Shown: positions 36,900 to 46,183, numbered from the stretch's first letter. The stretch: DNA of 64,000 bases from Agrobacterium albertimagni AOL15 (GCF_000300855.1 NZ_ALJF01000010.1:310001-374000), one strand, 5' to 3'. The notes: generated by a model not told the origin, from the letters alone. Translations and numbers: made by a program.

Positions 36900-36931
36900 C
36901 CCGCCGGCCTCTTGTCGGCGGGTTTGTTTTT
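36900..36931 (+). terminator. Terminator of the DUF1217 gene
   Basis: CCCGCCG/CGGCGGG stem followed by TTTGTTTTT. Confidence 0.85.
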
Positions 36932-36936
36932 GACTA

Positions 36937-36962
36937 TCGATATATCCCAAGAGATATATCGA
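36937..36962 (+). promoter_or_regulatory. ModE-type operator before modABC
   Basis: TCGATATATC-N6-GATATATCGA, a perfect 10-bp palindrome with a 6-nt spacer, matches the CG-TATATA type of ModE sites. It overlaps a TTGACT -35 at 36930-36935 and ends next to the modA ribosome-binding site, so ModE would repress when molybdate is ample. Confidence 0.8.
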
Positions 36963-36975
36963 AAAGGAGTTCCCC

Positions 36976-37773
36976 GTGGTCCGGGTTCTGAAGACGGCAG
37001 TGGTCGCGGTCACCGCCCTGGTCGCCGTGGCTGCAGCAAGCCTGCCCTTGACGGCGGCCCGCGCCGAGGAGCCCGTTACCGTCTTCGCAGCTGCCAGTCT
37101 GAAGGAGAGCATCGAACAGATTGCCGCCGCCTGGAAGCAAGCGGGCGGAACGGAGGTCCGGCTGTCCCTGGCCGGCAGTTCGGCCCTGGCGCGGCAGATC
37201 GAGCAGGGCGCGCCTGCAGACCTTTTCATCTCCGCCGACCTCAAATGGATGGACCACCTGGAAAAGGCGGGCCAGATCAAGGCGGATACCCGGATCAACC
37301 TGCTCGGCAACCGGATCGTACTTGTTGCGCCGATGGGCTCGAGCGTGACCACGACCATCGCCCCTGGCTTCCCGCTCGCAAGCCTTCTCGGCAATGAGCG
37401 TCTGGCCATGGCCAATGTCGATGCCGTGCCCGCCGGCTCCTATGGCAAAGCGGCGCTGGAGAGCCTCGGCGTGTGGGAGAGCGTCAGGGACAAGGTCGCC
37501 CAGGCGGAGAATGTCCGCGCTGCCCTGCTGCTCGTTTCCCGCGGCGAAGTACCACTCGGCATCGTCTACGAGACGGATGCCAGGGTCGACCCAAGTGTGA
37601 AGATTCTCGACCGCTTCCCCGAGGCGAGCCATCCCGCCATTGTCTACCCGGCGGCGCTCACGACCGAGAGCGAAAACCTGCACGCCACCGACTTCCTCGC
37701 TTACTTGCAGGGCACAGACGCCCATGCCATCTTCACCGCCGCCGGCTTCACCGTGCTCGCCAAGACCAACTGA
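36976..37773 (+). CDS. modA: Molybdate ABC transporter substrate-binding protein
   Basis: 265-residue periplasmic molybdate-binding protein. Signal peptide with cleavage near ARA-EE (residue 31); mature part begins VTVFAAASLKESIEQIA and has GSSALARQIEQGAPADLFIS and ANVDAVPAGSYGKAALE, the oxyanion site pattern. GTG 36976 is preceded by AAGGAG 6 nt upstream and lies just after the ModE-type palindrome. First gene of modABC. Confidence 0.95.
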   Translation: MVRVLKTAVVAVTALVAVAAASLPLTAARAEEPVTVFAAASLKESIEQIAAAWKQAGGTEVRLSLAGSSALARQIEQGAPADLFISADLKWMDHLEKAGQIKADTRINLLGNRIVLVAPMGSSVTTTIAPGFPLASLLGNERLAMANVDAVPAGSYGKAALESLGVWESVRDKVAQAENVRAALLLVSRGEVPLGIVYETDARVDPSVKILDRFPEASHPAIVYPAALTTESENLHATDFLAYLQGTDAHAIFTAAGFTVLAKTN

Positions 37774-37812
37774 AGCCAGAACCGCCATGACCAAGCATCC
37801 GGGATACCACAT

Positions 37813-38505
37813 TTGACCCTGACGGCCGAAGAATGGACCGCGATGCTCTTGAGCCTGAAGGTCGCGGCCGTTGCCGTCACCTTCTCGCTGCCGCTGGGTC
37901 TGGTCGTTGCCTGGCTGCTGTCGCGCAAGGAGTTCTGGGGCAAGTCGCTTCTCAACGGCCTCGTGCACCTGCCGCTCATCCTGCCGCCTGTCGTCACGGG
38001 TTACCTGCTGCTGATAACCTTTGGCCGGAGAGGCGCCGTCGGCGCGTTCCTGGAAGAAACCTTCGGCCTCGTCTTCTCCTTCCGCTGGACGGGAGCGGCC
38101 CTTGCCGCGGCCGTCATGGGCTTTCCGCTGCTCGTGCGCTCCATTCGCCTGTCGCTCGATGCCGTCGATCGCAAGCTGGAGGCGGCTGCCGCGACGCTCG
38201 GCGCCCCGCCGCCTTACGTCTTCTTCACGGTCACCCTGCCGCTCATTCTGCCCGGCATCGCCGCCGGCGTTATCCTCGCCTTCGCCAAGGCGATGGGCGA
38301 ATTCGGTGCCACGATCACCTTCGTCTCCAATATTCCCGGTGAGACCCAGACGCTGGCATCGGCGATCTATACCTATACCCAGGTGCCCGGCGGTGACCTC
38401 GCAGCCATGCGCCTCACCGTGATCTCGATCGTGCTGTCGCTCGGTGCCCTCATCGCCTCCGAGTTTCTATCGCGCCGCATCGCCGCCAGGGTGGGAGCCG
38501 CCTGA
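37813..38505 (+). CDS. modB: Molybdate ABC transporter permease
   Basis: 230-residue inner-membrane permease with about five helices and the EAA loop (EAAAATLGAPPPYVFFTVTLPLILPGI) that docks to ModC. TTG 37813 is the given start; ATG at residue 11 (37843) is an alternative. The stop overlaps modC in TGATG. Confidence 0.93.
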   Translation: MTLTAEEWTAMLLSLKVAAVAVTFSLPLGLVVAWLLSRKEFWGKSLLNGLVHLPLILPPVVTGYLLLITFGRRGAVGAFLEETFGLVFSFRWTGAALAAAVMGFPLLVRSIRLSLDAVDRKLEAAAATLGAPPPYVFFTVTLPLILPGIAAGVILAFAKAMGEFGATITFVSNIPGETQTLASAIYTYTQVPGGDLAAMRLTVISIVLSLGALIASEFLSRRIAARVGAA

Positions 38506-39590
38506 TGCTGGAGCTGTCGATCCGCCATCGTCAGGGTGATTTCACGCTCGAGGCCGATCTCGTGCTGGGCGAGGGCCTGACGGCACTGTTCGGCGCTTCC
38601 GGCTCCGGCAAGACGACGCTGATCAACATCGTCGCTGGCCTGATCCGTCCTGAGGCCGGCCATGTCAGCTTCAACGGCAAAACATGGAGCGACGCCTCGA
38701 CCTTCCTGCCGCCGCATCGCCGGCGCATCGGTTACGTCTTTCAGGAGGGCCGCCTCTTTCCGCACCAGACTGTTCTGCAGAACCTGCGCTACGGAGAACG
38801 CCTCCTACCGCGCGCCGAACGCCGCGAGGATCTGACCCGCATCACGTCGCTCCTTGGCATCTCCGATCTGCTCGACCGACGCCCATCCCATCTCTCCGGC
38901 GGCGAAAAGCAGCGTGTGGCACTTGGCCGTGCCCTGATGGCAAGCCCGAAGCTGCTTCTGATGGACGAGCCGCTTTCCGCCCTCGACAACGCCCTGAAGG
39001 CGCAGATCCTGCCCTATATCGAGCGCATCCGCGACGAATTCGGCGTGCCGATCCTTTATGTCAGCCACTCCGTCGAGGAGGTGGCACGATTGGCGACGGC
39101 CGTCGTCACCTTCGACGCCGGCAGGGCAATTGCCGTCGGGCGCCCCGATGAGGCGCTGGCGACGGTGGCACAGGCCTCCGGCGACCTTCCGGCAGGTAAT
39201 TTCATCGAAGCCGAGATCACGGGGCACCACGAGGATGACGGACTGACAGAGGCGCTGTCGCTCGCCGGCCCGATCCTGTTGCGGCGCAGTTCTCTGGCGG
39301 CAGGAACACGGGTGCGCGTCTTTGTGCCCGTTTCCGACATCGTCGTCGCGACGGAGGCGGGCGACGGGCTTTCGGCGCTCAATCGGCTCTCGGGTCACAT
39401 CGTCGATCTTGCCGAGCGTGACGGAGGCAGCGTGACACTGACCGTCGATTGCCACGGCCAGCCCCTGATCGCCGAGGTCACCCGGCGCTCGTGTCAGCAG
39501 CTCGCGCTCGCGCCCGGAATGCGTGTGCATCTGCTGTTCAAGACGGTCTCGATTGCATCGGAAGCTCTGTTTCGTCAGGGGCGAGGCTGA
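38505..39590 (+). CDS. modC: Molybdate ABC transporter ATP-binding protein
   Basis: 361-residue ATPase. Walker A GASGSGKTT, signature LSGGEKQRVALGRAL, Walker B LLLMDEP and switch HSVEE are intact; the C-terminal part from about residue 290 is the TOBE/Mop molybdate-binding domain. It energises import through ModB. ATG 38505 overlaps the modB stop. The HTH-only ModE gene is convergent, 4 nt away. Confidence 0.95.
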   Translation: MLELSIRHRQGDFTLEADLVLGEGLTALFGASGSGKTTLINIVAGLIRPEAGHVSFNGKTWSDASTFLPPHRRRIGYVFQEGRLFPHQTVLQNLRYGERLLPRAERREDLTRITSLLGISDLLDRRPSHLSGGEKQRVALGRALMASPKLLLMDEPLSALDNALKAQILPYIERIRDEFGVPILYVSHSVEEVARLATAVVTFDAGRAIAVGRPDEALATVAQASGDLPAGNFIEAEITGHHEDDGLTEALSLAGPILLRRSSLAAGTRVRVFVPVSDIVVATEAGDGLSALNRLSGHIVDLAERDGGSVTLTVDCHGQPLIAEVTRRSCQQLALAPGMRVHLLFKTVSIASEALFRQGRG

Positions 39591-39594
39591 AGCT

Positions 39595-39981
39595 TCAGCC
39601 GTCGTCGTCGCCCTTGCGACCGCCGGCGAAAAATTCCGCCGCCTGCATGCTTTCAAGCCAGGCGAGATCAGTCGAAAGCGCCTTGCGGCTCTCTGCATCC
39701 ATGCGTCGGCATGCGCCGAGCAAAGTCTCGCCGAACGGTGTGAGCCCCGCGCCGCCGCCACTCTTGCCGCCGTGGCGGGTGAAGATCGACGGCTCCTGGA
39801 ACATCCGGTTGATCTCGTCTGCTAGCAGCCAGGCGCGCCGATAGGACATGCCCATTGCCGCCCCCGCCGCACGGATCGAGCCGTGCTCCTCGATCAGCGC
39901 CAGCAACTGGGCCTTGCCCGGCCCCAGCCGCGCACCATTGGAAAGATCAATCCGAAGCGAGAGGCGAGGGGAGCCGGTCAT
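39595..39981 (-). CDS. ModE family HTH regulator lacking molybdate-binding domains
   Basis: 128-residue winged-HTH protein of the ModE N-terminal type (LALIEEHGSIRAAGAAMGMSYRRAWLLADEINRMF; GGKSGGGAGLTPFGETLL). The two C-terminal Mop domains of E. coli ModE are missing, so molybdate sensing must differ. It is adjacent and convergent to modC and probably binds the palindrome at 36937-36962. It lies 4 nt after the FAD-oxidase stop region on the same strand. Confidence 0.88.
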   Translation of the reverse strand: MTGSPRLSLRIDLSNGARLGPGKAQLLALIEEHGSIRAAGAAMGMSYRRAWLLADEINRMFQEPSIFTRHGGKSGGGAGLTPFGETLLGACRRMDAESRKALSTDLAWLESMQAAEFFAGGRKGDDDG

Positions 39982-39985
39982 GGGC

Positions 39986-41413
39986 TCAGCCGATCACCTT
40001 GCCGGGGTTCATGATACCGGCGGGGTCGAAGGCCTGCTTGATGCGCCGCATCAGCTCGGTCTCGATCGCCGGTCGGCTCGCAGCCAATTCGTCACGCTTC
40101 AGCTGACCGACGCCATGCTCCGCCGAGATAGACCCTGTGTGCCTGTGCACGACCGCATGCACCACGGCATTCACCTCACGCCAGCGGGCGATGAAGGCGG
40201 CCTTGTCGGCGCCGACGGGCTGGCTGATGTTGTAATGGATATTGCCATCGCCGAGGTGGCCGAAAGCGCAGATCCGGGCATCCGGCATCAGCGCATGCAC
40301 GGCGGCATCCGCTTCCGCGAGGAAGGCCGGAATGCGCGAGACAGGCACGGATACGTCATGCTTGATCGATCCGCCCTCCGGCCGCTGGGCCTCGGACATG
40401 CTTTCGCGCAGATGCCAGAAGGCATTCTGCTGGGCGAGTGAACTGGCGATCGCCGCATCCGACACGAGACCTGCCTCGAAGGCCTCGGCCAGCAGCTCCT
40501 GCATCATCGTTTCAGCCGTCTCGGCCGAATCCGATGTCGAGATGTCGACAAGCGCATACCAGGGATGGATCGAGGTGAGCGGGTCGCGCACGCCGGCAAT
40601 ATGCTTTGTCGTGAATTCGATGCCGATCCTCGGCATCAGCTCGAAGCCCGTCAGTGCCGAGCCACAGCGCTGCGAGGCTTTTTCGAACAGCTGAAGGGCG
40701 GCTTCCGGCGAGGCGAGCCCGACATAGGCCACCTGTCTCCCGCGCGGACGCGGCACCATTTTCAGCACTGCGCCTGTGATCACGCCAAGCGTGCCCTCCG
40801 CACCGATGAAGAGGTCGCGCAGGTCGTATCCGCTATTGTCCTTCTTCAGCCGCCGCAATCCGTCCCAGATCTCGCCCGTCGGCAGCACGACTTCGAGCCC
40901 GAGGCAGAGCTGACGCATATTGCCATAGGCAAGCACGGCGGTGCCTCCGGCATTGGTCGCGAGATTGCCGCCGATCCGGCAGGAGCCTTCCGAGCCGAGC
41001 GACAGCGGGAACAGCCGGTCATGCGCCTCGGCCGCCTTTTGAACGTCGGCAAGTATGGCGCCGCCATCAGCGACGATCACGTCGGCAACCGGATCGACTT
41101 CCCGGATCCTGTTCATCCGTTCGAGGGAGAGGAGAACGTCCTGCCCGTCCTCGCGCGGTACCTGTCCGCCGACAAGGCCCGTGCGGCCGCTGACCGGCAC
41201 GATCGACGTGCCCGTCTCGGAGGCGAGCTTGAGGATCGCAGAGACCTCGGCCGTCGAGCCCGGCTTCAGCACCAGCGGCGAGGCGCCGTGATAGAGGCCT
41301 CGGTTCTCCGTCAGATAGGGTTTGATATCAGCGGTCGCGGTCAGCGCATTGGCCTCGCCGACAATATCGACGAAGGCGCGCAGACGATCCGCAAGGCTCA
41401 TGGTCACATTCAT
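39986..41413 (-). CDS. FAD-binding oxidase (D-2-hydroxyacid / glycolate oxidase-like)
   Basis: 475-residue FAD-linked dehydrogenase. PCMH FAD-binding domain with VPVSGRTGLVGGQVP and SEGSCRIGGNLATNAGG, and the FAD-oxidase C-terminal domain with AFGHLGDGNIHYN and the C-terminal EHGVG. Such enzymes oxidise D-lactate, D-2-hydroxyglutarate or glycolate; the substrate is not readable. ATG 41413 has GGAGGG 8 nt upstream. The sua5 stop lies 4 nt before, so they are co-transcribed. Confidence 0.92.
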   Translation of the reverse strand: MNVTMSLADRLRAFVDIVGEANALTATADIKPYLTENRGLYHGASPLVLKPGSTAEVSAILKLASETGTSIVPVSGRTGLVGGQVPREDGQDVLLSLERMNRIREVDPVADVIVADGGAILADVQKAAEAHDRLFPLSLGSEGSCRIGGNLATNAGGTAVLAYGNMRQLCLGLEVVLPTGEIWDGLRRLKKDNSGYDLRDLFIGAEGTLGVITGAVLKMVPRPRGRQVAYVGLASPEAALQLFEKASQRCGSALTGFELMPRIGIEFTTKHIAGVRDPLTSIHPWYALVDISTSDSAETAETMMQELLAEAFEAGLVSDAAIASSLAQQNAFWHLRESMSEAQRPEGGSIKHDVSVPVSRIPAFLAEADAAVHALMPDARICAFGHLGDGNIHYNISQPVGADKAAFIARWREVNAVVHAVVHRHTGSISAEHGVGQLKRDELAASRPAIETELMRRIKQAFDPAGIMNPGKVIG

Positions 41414-41417
41414 CTTG

Positions 41418-42410
41418 TCATCCCTCCGTGCCACGCGGTGCAGCCGCCCGCATCAGCCGGTCATTGATCGCCTCGCCCAAACCCTCGTCGGGGATTTGCA
41501 TGACGGCAATACCCGTAGCCCCGCTCGCATCCGCGCGCTTCAGGTAGTCGAAGAGATTGCTGGCCGCCTCGGTAAGGTCTGCCGTCGGGCTCAGGTTGAA
41601 AAGTGCATGCGCGGCCGCCGCGCCCGATATGTCGTCGGGACCAAAGGCAATCAAGGCTTCCCCAGCAGACACCTCTGTCGCCTTCAGTCGCACGGCGGCA
41701 TTTGGGGCGTAATGTGAAGCGAGCATGCCCGGCGCCTCGATCGCCGCCGTTCCCGAAGCCTTGGGACGAACGACCGGCTTGCCGGTGACGGACTCGATCG
41801 CCTCGACCGCAATGCCGCCCGGTCGGAGCAACCGGATCTCGCCGTCTTCCACCTTCACGATCGTCGATTCCACGCCGACAGGGCAGGGGCCGCCATCGAC
41901 GATCACCTCGATCTTCTGGCCGAGATCGGCGTCCACATGCTGCGCTGTCGTCGGGCTGATCCGCCCGGAGGAATTGGCGCTCGGAGCCGCAAGCGGTCGG
42001 CCGAGACTGCGGATAAGCTCTGCCGTAAACCCGACGGGGACGCGTATGCCGACCGTGTCGAGCCCGGCGGTCGCAAGCGGATGAATGCCGGAGTTTTCCT
42101 TGAGCGGCAGAACGAGGGTCAAAGGCCCCGGCCAGAAGGCCTCGGCCAGCTTGCGCGAGATCGGGTCGAACACGGCATAGCGTTCCGCCATGGCGAGATC
42201 CGCCATGTGGCAGATCAGCGGATTGAAGCGCGGCCGCCCCTTGGTCTCGTAGATGGAAGTGATGGCGGTCGGATGGGTCGCGTCGGCTGCAAGCCCGTAG
42301 ACGGTCTCAGTGGGGATCGCCACGGGAAGATGCCGCAGAAGCACCTCGGTCGCTGCCGAAATTGCCTCCGCCTTTTCCGTGTCGTGAGCGATCGGGATGA
42401 TCCGCGCCAT
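41418..42410 (-). CDS. sua5: L-threonylcarbamoyladenylate synthase (Sua5/YrdC family)
   Basis: 330 residues. YrdC domain with the ATP/threonine/bicarbonate pocket (VAIPTETVYGLAADATHP, KGRPRFNPL, SANSSGRISPTTAQHV, ESTIVKVEDG) followed by the Sua5 C-terminal domain (APGMLASHYAPNAAVRL). It makes threonylcarbamoyl-AMP for the t6A37 tRNA modification. ATG 42410 is used because the family start MARIIPI lies there; longer frames to 42470 are unsupported. Co-transcribed with the FAD oxidase. Confidence 0.95.
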   Translation of the reverse strand: MARIIPIAHDTEKAEAISAATEVLLRHLPVAIPTETVYGLAADATHPTAITSIYETKGRPRFNPLICHMADLAMAERYAVFDPISRKLAEAFWPGPLTLVLPLKENSGIHPLATAGLDTVGIRVPVGFTAELIRSLGRPLAAPSANSSGRISPTTAQHVDADLGQKIEVIVDGGPCPVGVESTIVKVEDGEIRLLRPGGIAVEAIESVTGKPVVRPKASGTAAIEAPGMLASHYAPNAAVRLKATEVSAGEALIAFGPDDISGAAAAHALFNLSPTADLTEAASNLFDYLKRADASGATGIAVMQIPDEGLGEAINDRLMRAAAPRGTEG

Positions 42411-42581
42411 TTTCGAGAGCCTTCCAGTCTGCCTGCGATCGTCCTTATCGCGTGCGGAACAAGGCGGCAAACCTCTTTTTCAGCGCAGCCAGGGGCAGTT
42501 TCCACCCTAATTTTTAAAGGGGGAGGCGAAATCGTTCGAATTTTAACTACCGACGTAACTGAAAGAAAGAATTGTTCGCCT

Positions 42582-43706
42582 ATGGTCCAGATAAGAGACG
42601 GAAAGCCTCACTCGGGAAATGGACAGATGCAGCAAGTCAAGAATCCGGCCGCCAGCATTGCGCTTCGTGTCGCGACCGCCATGCATCAGATGGGCATCGA
42701 CGGTCTGCCGCGCAATTACGAGCTGGTCTACGAGGCCTATTCAGGCAGCAATCCCGAACTGGTGCGCGAGTTCATCGCGCTCGGCAAGGTGAAGACCCAG
42801 GAAGCCCTCGACGAACTCGGCCGTAAATATCTGCCGCATCACCATGAAGACGGGCTGCTGAGCCGCCAGAACGGCCAGGTTCGCGCCGAGATGAGCAATT
42901 TCATCAGCCTGCTGAACGAAGAGAAGATTTCGCTCACCGATTACGGCCGCGTCATCGGCCATGCCTCCAAGACCATCCTGACTGAAGCCGACCTAGAAGG
43001 CACGCCGCTCGGCCAGTCGATCAAGATGCTGAAGGCCGCGACCGAAAAGCGCGCCCACCAGAACAGCAATGTCGTGCGCGCCGTGGTCGACAAGACGGCA
43101 TCGCTTGCCGACCTCCAGCGCGAGGCCGAAGAGGCCGAAGCCGCGAAGTTCGTCGATCCGGTCACTCGTCTTGCCTCCCGCCGCGCTTTCAACAAGGCTG
43201 TGGCCAAGATCTATGTGAATCCGGAAATGCCGGTGCTCTGCGGCGTCGCGATCGGCGAGATCGACGACTATGTCCGCATCCAGGAGCAGATGGGCCCGGC
43301 CGTCGCCGAGCGTTTCCTGATGCAGGTCGCCAAGGTTCTCGAAGCCGTCTCCGGTGGTGGCGATCTCGCCTGCCGCTTCGATGCCGGCCGCTTTGGTCTG
43401 CTGCTCTACACATCGGACCAGGAAGAGATAAGCCGCGTCGTCGATCTCGTTCGCGCCAAGCTGAAGGCCACCAATTTCGTCGGCTCGTCCAGCGGCCCGC
43501 GTGTCGGCCAGCTGACCATGTCCTTCGGCATCTGCTATTCCGAGCAGGCCCCGAATGCCTTCGACTTCACCAACTTCGCCGAAAAGGCGCTCGCCACCTC
43601 CAAGGCAGCCGGCGGCGACACCGTGACGATCTACGGCGCAAGCGATTATGTCTCGAAGGACTGGTTGCTCTACAAGAAGAAGCCGGTGGGCGGTTTCGGC
43701 GCCTGA
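42582..43706 (+). CDS. GGDEF-domain protein with degenerate catalytic motif
   Basis: 374 residues. An N-terminal helical region (PAASIALRVATAMHQMGIDGLPRNYELVYEAY) precedes a diguanylate cyclase-like domain starting at DPVTRLASRRAF. The catalytic GGDEF motif is replaced by DAGRF at residues 267-271, so cyclase activity is unlikely; it may be a structural, GTP-binding or regulatory domain. No inhibitory RxxD site is obvious. ATG 42582 follows a purine-rich stretch; ATG 42627 is an alternative start. Confidence 0.85.
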   Translation: MVQIRDGKPHSGNGQMQQVKNPAASIALRVATAMHQMGIDGLPRNYELVYEAYSGSNPELVREFIALGKVKTQEALDELGRKYLPHHHEDGLLSRQNGQVRAEMSNFISLLNEEKISLTDYGRVIGHASKTILTEADLEGTPLGQSIKMLKAATEKRAHQNSNVVRAVVDKTASLADLQREAEEAEAAKFVDPVTRLASRRAFNKAVAKIYVNPEMPVLCGVAIGEIDDYVRIQEQMGPAVAERFLMQVAKVLEAVSGGGDLACRFDAGRFGLLLYTSDQEEISRVVDLVRAKLKATNFVGSSSGPRVGQLTMSFGICYSEQAPNAFDFTNFAEKALATSKAAGGDTVTIYGASDYVSKDWLLYKKKPVGGFGA

Positions 43707-43722
43707 GCGCCGAAGTCCACTC

Positions 43723-44328
43723 TCAAAGCTTTGCGATGATCTTCCTGAGCTCGGCGTCTCTCGCGCCGAGCATCAGCACGTTGCGCAGCGCCTCTTTCGG
43801 ATCCACGGTCTGGAACAGCAGCCCGTTGTTGCGGAACGAACGGTCGATGGTCATCGCCTTGGCCTCTGCTTCAGGCTTGATCGCCACGGCGAAATACATA
43901 CGTCCGTAATTCTGCTTGATCTGCTCGAAGAACACCTCTTCGCCACCGAGTTCGGCAAAGAAATTGGCGATGTAGAAGGCCCATTTCACGTCGGCATACT
44001 GCGCGAAATTCGTGCGCGCCGCCGTCACGTGACAGTAGCCGAGATGCGGGCTGTTGTTCAGCGTGCGGTGAAAAATGACCTTGGGAAACTTGATCGAGCG
44101 ATGGAAGCCGTTGATCCGCTCATGCGTCGTCTCGGCGGCCCGCTCGAGCCGCCGCCCGGTACGCGCAGCCACTTCCTCGTAGGTCAGATACCGGCGTTCG
44201 TCCGGCAGCCAATCCTCGCGGCTGCGCGAAATCCGTCCGGTTCGGAGGAATTCGGTATGGACGGCCTTGGATGGCGACGGCGGCTTCGTTTCCGCTTTCG
44301 GAGCCGCGTAGTATCTGAGTTTCTGCAT
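43723..44328 (-). CDS. Conserved hypothetical protein
   Basis: 201 residues from ATG 44328 (MQKLRYYAAPK); the open frame extends to 44643 but that part overlaps the riboswitch region. It is basic and soluble, with no membrane segment. The conserved look of DWLPDERRYLTYEEVAARTG, TTHERINGFHRSIKFPKVIFHRT and KEALRNVLMLGARD suggests a real family, known to me only as hypothetical in rhizobia. Convergent with the GGDEF gene (16 nt apart). The start is uncertain because no strong ribosome-binding site is seen. Confidence 0.65.
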   Translation of the reverse strand: MQKLRYYAAPKAETKPPSPSKAVHTEFLRTGRISRSREDWLPDERRYLTYEEVAARTGRRLERAAETTHERINGFHRSIKFPKVIFHRTLNNSPHLGYCHVTAARTNFAQYADVKWAFYIANFFAELGGEEVFFEQIKQNYGRMYFAVAIKPEAEAKAMTIDRSFRNNGLLFQTVDPKEALRNVLMLGARDAELRKIIAKL

Positions 44329-44647
44329 CTTGACGCTCTGACGGTACCCGGACTGACTGCTGGAGCTTAGCGCAGCATGGTTAATCATGATTTGATGGTA
44401 TTCTGCATCAGCGAGATTTCGCGAGGCTTGCCGCAGTGCAATTCCGGGGAATGGCCGTAAATCGCCCGTTTGCGCCATGATTTCAGCGGCCGGGAAGATG
44501 CCGCCGCCACACCCTTCGGAAAACAATGGGAAATTCCTGAAATCTCTGCCCTTGATCGCCATCTGGGCGATGTCGCAAACGATTTGGGCCGTGTCGTTCC
44601 GCAATGCAGCGCAGCCCCGCGCCCTGTGATTAGATGCAGGCAAGCTC
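44329..44647. other. Intergenic region upstream of the cobalamin riboswitch
   Basis: 319 nt without a supported gene. It should hold the promoter for the riboswitch transcript and that of the minus-strand gene ending at 43723. No regulator box was recognised. Confidence 0.5.
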
Positions 44648-44822
44648 GAGGTGCTGCCCTGCTAGGGAGGGTGGGAAATCGGGAAGCCGGTCAAAATCCG
44701 GCGCTGCCCCCGCAACGGTGGTGGAGAATGCGTTTTGGCACAAGGCCACTGGGGGCAACCCTGGGAAGGCGCCGACGCGGTCCGCAAATGGACCACTCCT
44801 GAGCCCGGAAACCAGCCTCGGC
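44648..44822 (+). promoter_or_regulatory. Cobalamin riboswitch
   Basis: Clear B12-element in the leader of a Rieske oxygenase operon. Conserved blocks appear in order: GGGAAGCCGGTCAAAATCCG near 44680-44700, GCTGCCCCCGCAACGGT (44703-44719), GCCACTG and GGGAAGGC (44745-44770), and the B12 box GAGCCCGGAAACCAGCC (44801-44817). The core is complete. Downstream (44823-44937) lies the presumed expression platform, with a CGCCTT/AAGGCG hairpin at 44872-44886; CCTCG at 44816-44820 could pair with CGAGG at 44928-44932 next to the start codon, which would fit control of translation. AdoCbl or MeCbl binding is predicted to repress the operon. Confidence 0.93.
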
Positions 44823-44937
44823 AGACGGACATTTGAGGTTGCGGAGGGCGACCGGAGATAGCCATGCACACCGCCTTCTTAAGGCGACGGCAGGCTGTGC
44901 TCTCTTCTCCCCCGAATTTTTGAAACACGAGGACGAC

Positions 44938-46182
44938 ATGGACCTGCAGGCCAACGTGCTGCGCCAGCTGAAGAACCGCCGCGAGGGTTTCTCCCTTGAA
45001 CAACCATTTTACATCGACCAGGACTATTTCAAGCTCGACATGGAGATGATCTGGTATCGCGACTGGCTGTTCATCGGCCATGACTGCGAGATCCCGCGCG
45101 CCGGCAACTACTTTACCGCCCAGATCGGCGACTATCCCGTCGTCATCGTGCGCGGCAAGGATCAGGTCATCCGCGCCTTCCACAACACCTGTCGTCATCG
45201 CGGCCACCGCGTCTGCACCAAGGACAAGGGCGCTGCGGCCAAGCTCGTCTGCCCCTATCACAACTGGACCTATGACCTCGACGGTTCGCTCGTCTTCGCG
45301 CGCCAGATGGGGGAGACTTTCGACAAGGCGGAATTCGGCCTGAAGACCGTTCATTGCGAAAGCGTCGGCGGTTACATCTTCGTCTGTCTCGCCAATGAGC
45401 CCGCCGATTTCGCGCCCGTCCGCGCCTCCATCGAGCCTTATCTCCGCCCGCATCGCCTCTGGGAAGCCAAGGTCGCCCACAAGAACACGATCATCGAGAA
45501 GGGCAACTGGAAACTCGTCTGGGAAAACAACCGGGAATGCTACCACTGCGCCGGCAACCATCCGGAGCTCTGCCGTACCTATCCGGAAGCGCCGACCGCA
45601 ACCGGCGTGCAAGGCGCAGGCGATGACCCGTTCATTTCCGAGCACTGGGCGCGCTGCGAAGCCGCAGGCCTGCCGTCCACGTTCAACATGGACCCGTCGG
45701 GGCAGTTCCGCACGGCCCGCATGCCTCTGATAGAGGATGCCGAAAGCTACACCATGTCCGGCAAGCGCGCCGTGAAGAAGCCGCTCTCCGCTGACGTTCC
45801 GATCAGCCATATCGGCACCATGCTGCTTTTCCACTATCCGACGACCTGGAACCACATCCTCGGCGACCACGCGATCTCCTTCCGCGTCCTGCCGCTGTCG
45901 GCCGAAGAGACCGCGGTCACCACCACCTGGCTGGTCAACAAGGATGCGGTCGAAGGCGTCGATTACGACTTGGAAGAGCTGACCCATGTCTGGAACATGA
46001 CCAACGACCAGGACCGCTCGATCGTTGAAGAGAACGCCTTTGGTATCCGCTCGCCGGCCTATGAGCCCGGTCCCTATTCCGTCGATCACGAAGGTGGCGT
46101 CATGCAGTTCGTCGAATGGTATTCCAACTTCATGACGAGCCGCCTGCAGGGCGACAAGGCTCGGCTGTCCGTGGTGGCGTGA
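44938..46182 (+). CDS. Rieske non-haem iron oxygenase alpha subunit, GbcA-like (glycine betaine-type demethylase)
   Basis: 414-residue oxygenase component. Rieske [2Fe-2S] ligands are C85-x-H87 and C105-x2-H108; the mononuclear iron site has the motif NNRECYHCAGNHPE with H203 and H208. Overall it follows the GbcA/stachydrine-demethylase type that removes a methyl group from quaternary amines as formaldehyde, so glycine betaine or proline betaine is the inferred substrate. ATG 44938 with GAGGAC just upstream is used; an open frame back to 44833 overlaps the leader. It is the first gene after the cobalamin riboswitch and its reductase starts 1 nt after its stop. Confidence 0.9.
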   Translation: MDLQANVLRQLKNRREGFSLEQPFYIDQDYFKLDMEMIWYRDWLFIGHDCEIPRAGNYFTAQIGDYPVVIVRGKDQVIRAFHNTCRHRGHRVCTKDKGAAAKLVCPYHNWTYDLDGSLVFARQMGETFDKAEFGLKTVHCESVGGYIFVCLANEPADFAPVRASIEPYLRPHRLWEAKVAHKNTIIEKGNWKLVWENNRECYHCAGNHPELCRTYPEAPTATGVQGAGDDPFISEHWARCEAAGLPSTFNMDPSGQFRTARMPLIEDAESYTMSGKRAVKKPLSADVPISHIGTMLLFHYPTTWNHILGDHAISFRVLPLSAEETAVTTTWLVNKDAVEGVDYDLEELTHVWNMTNDQDRSIVEENAFGIRSPAYEPGPYSVDHEGGVMQFVEWYSNFMTSRLQGDKARLSVVA

Positions 46183-46183
46183 G

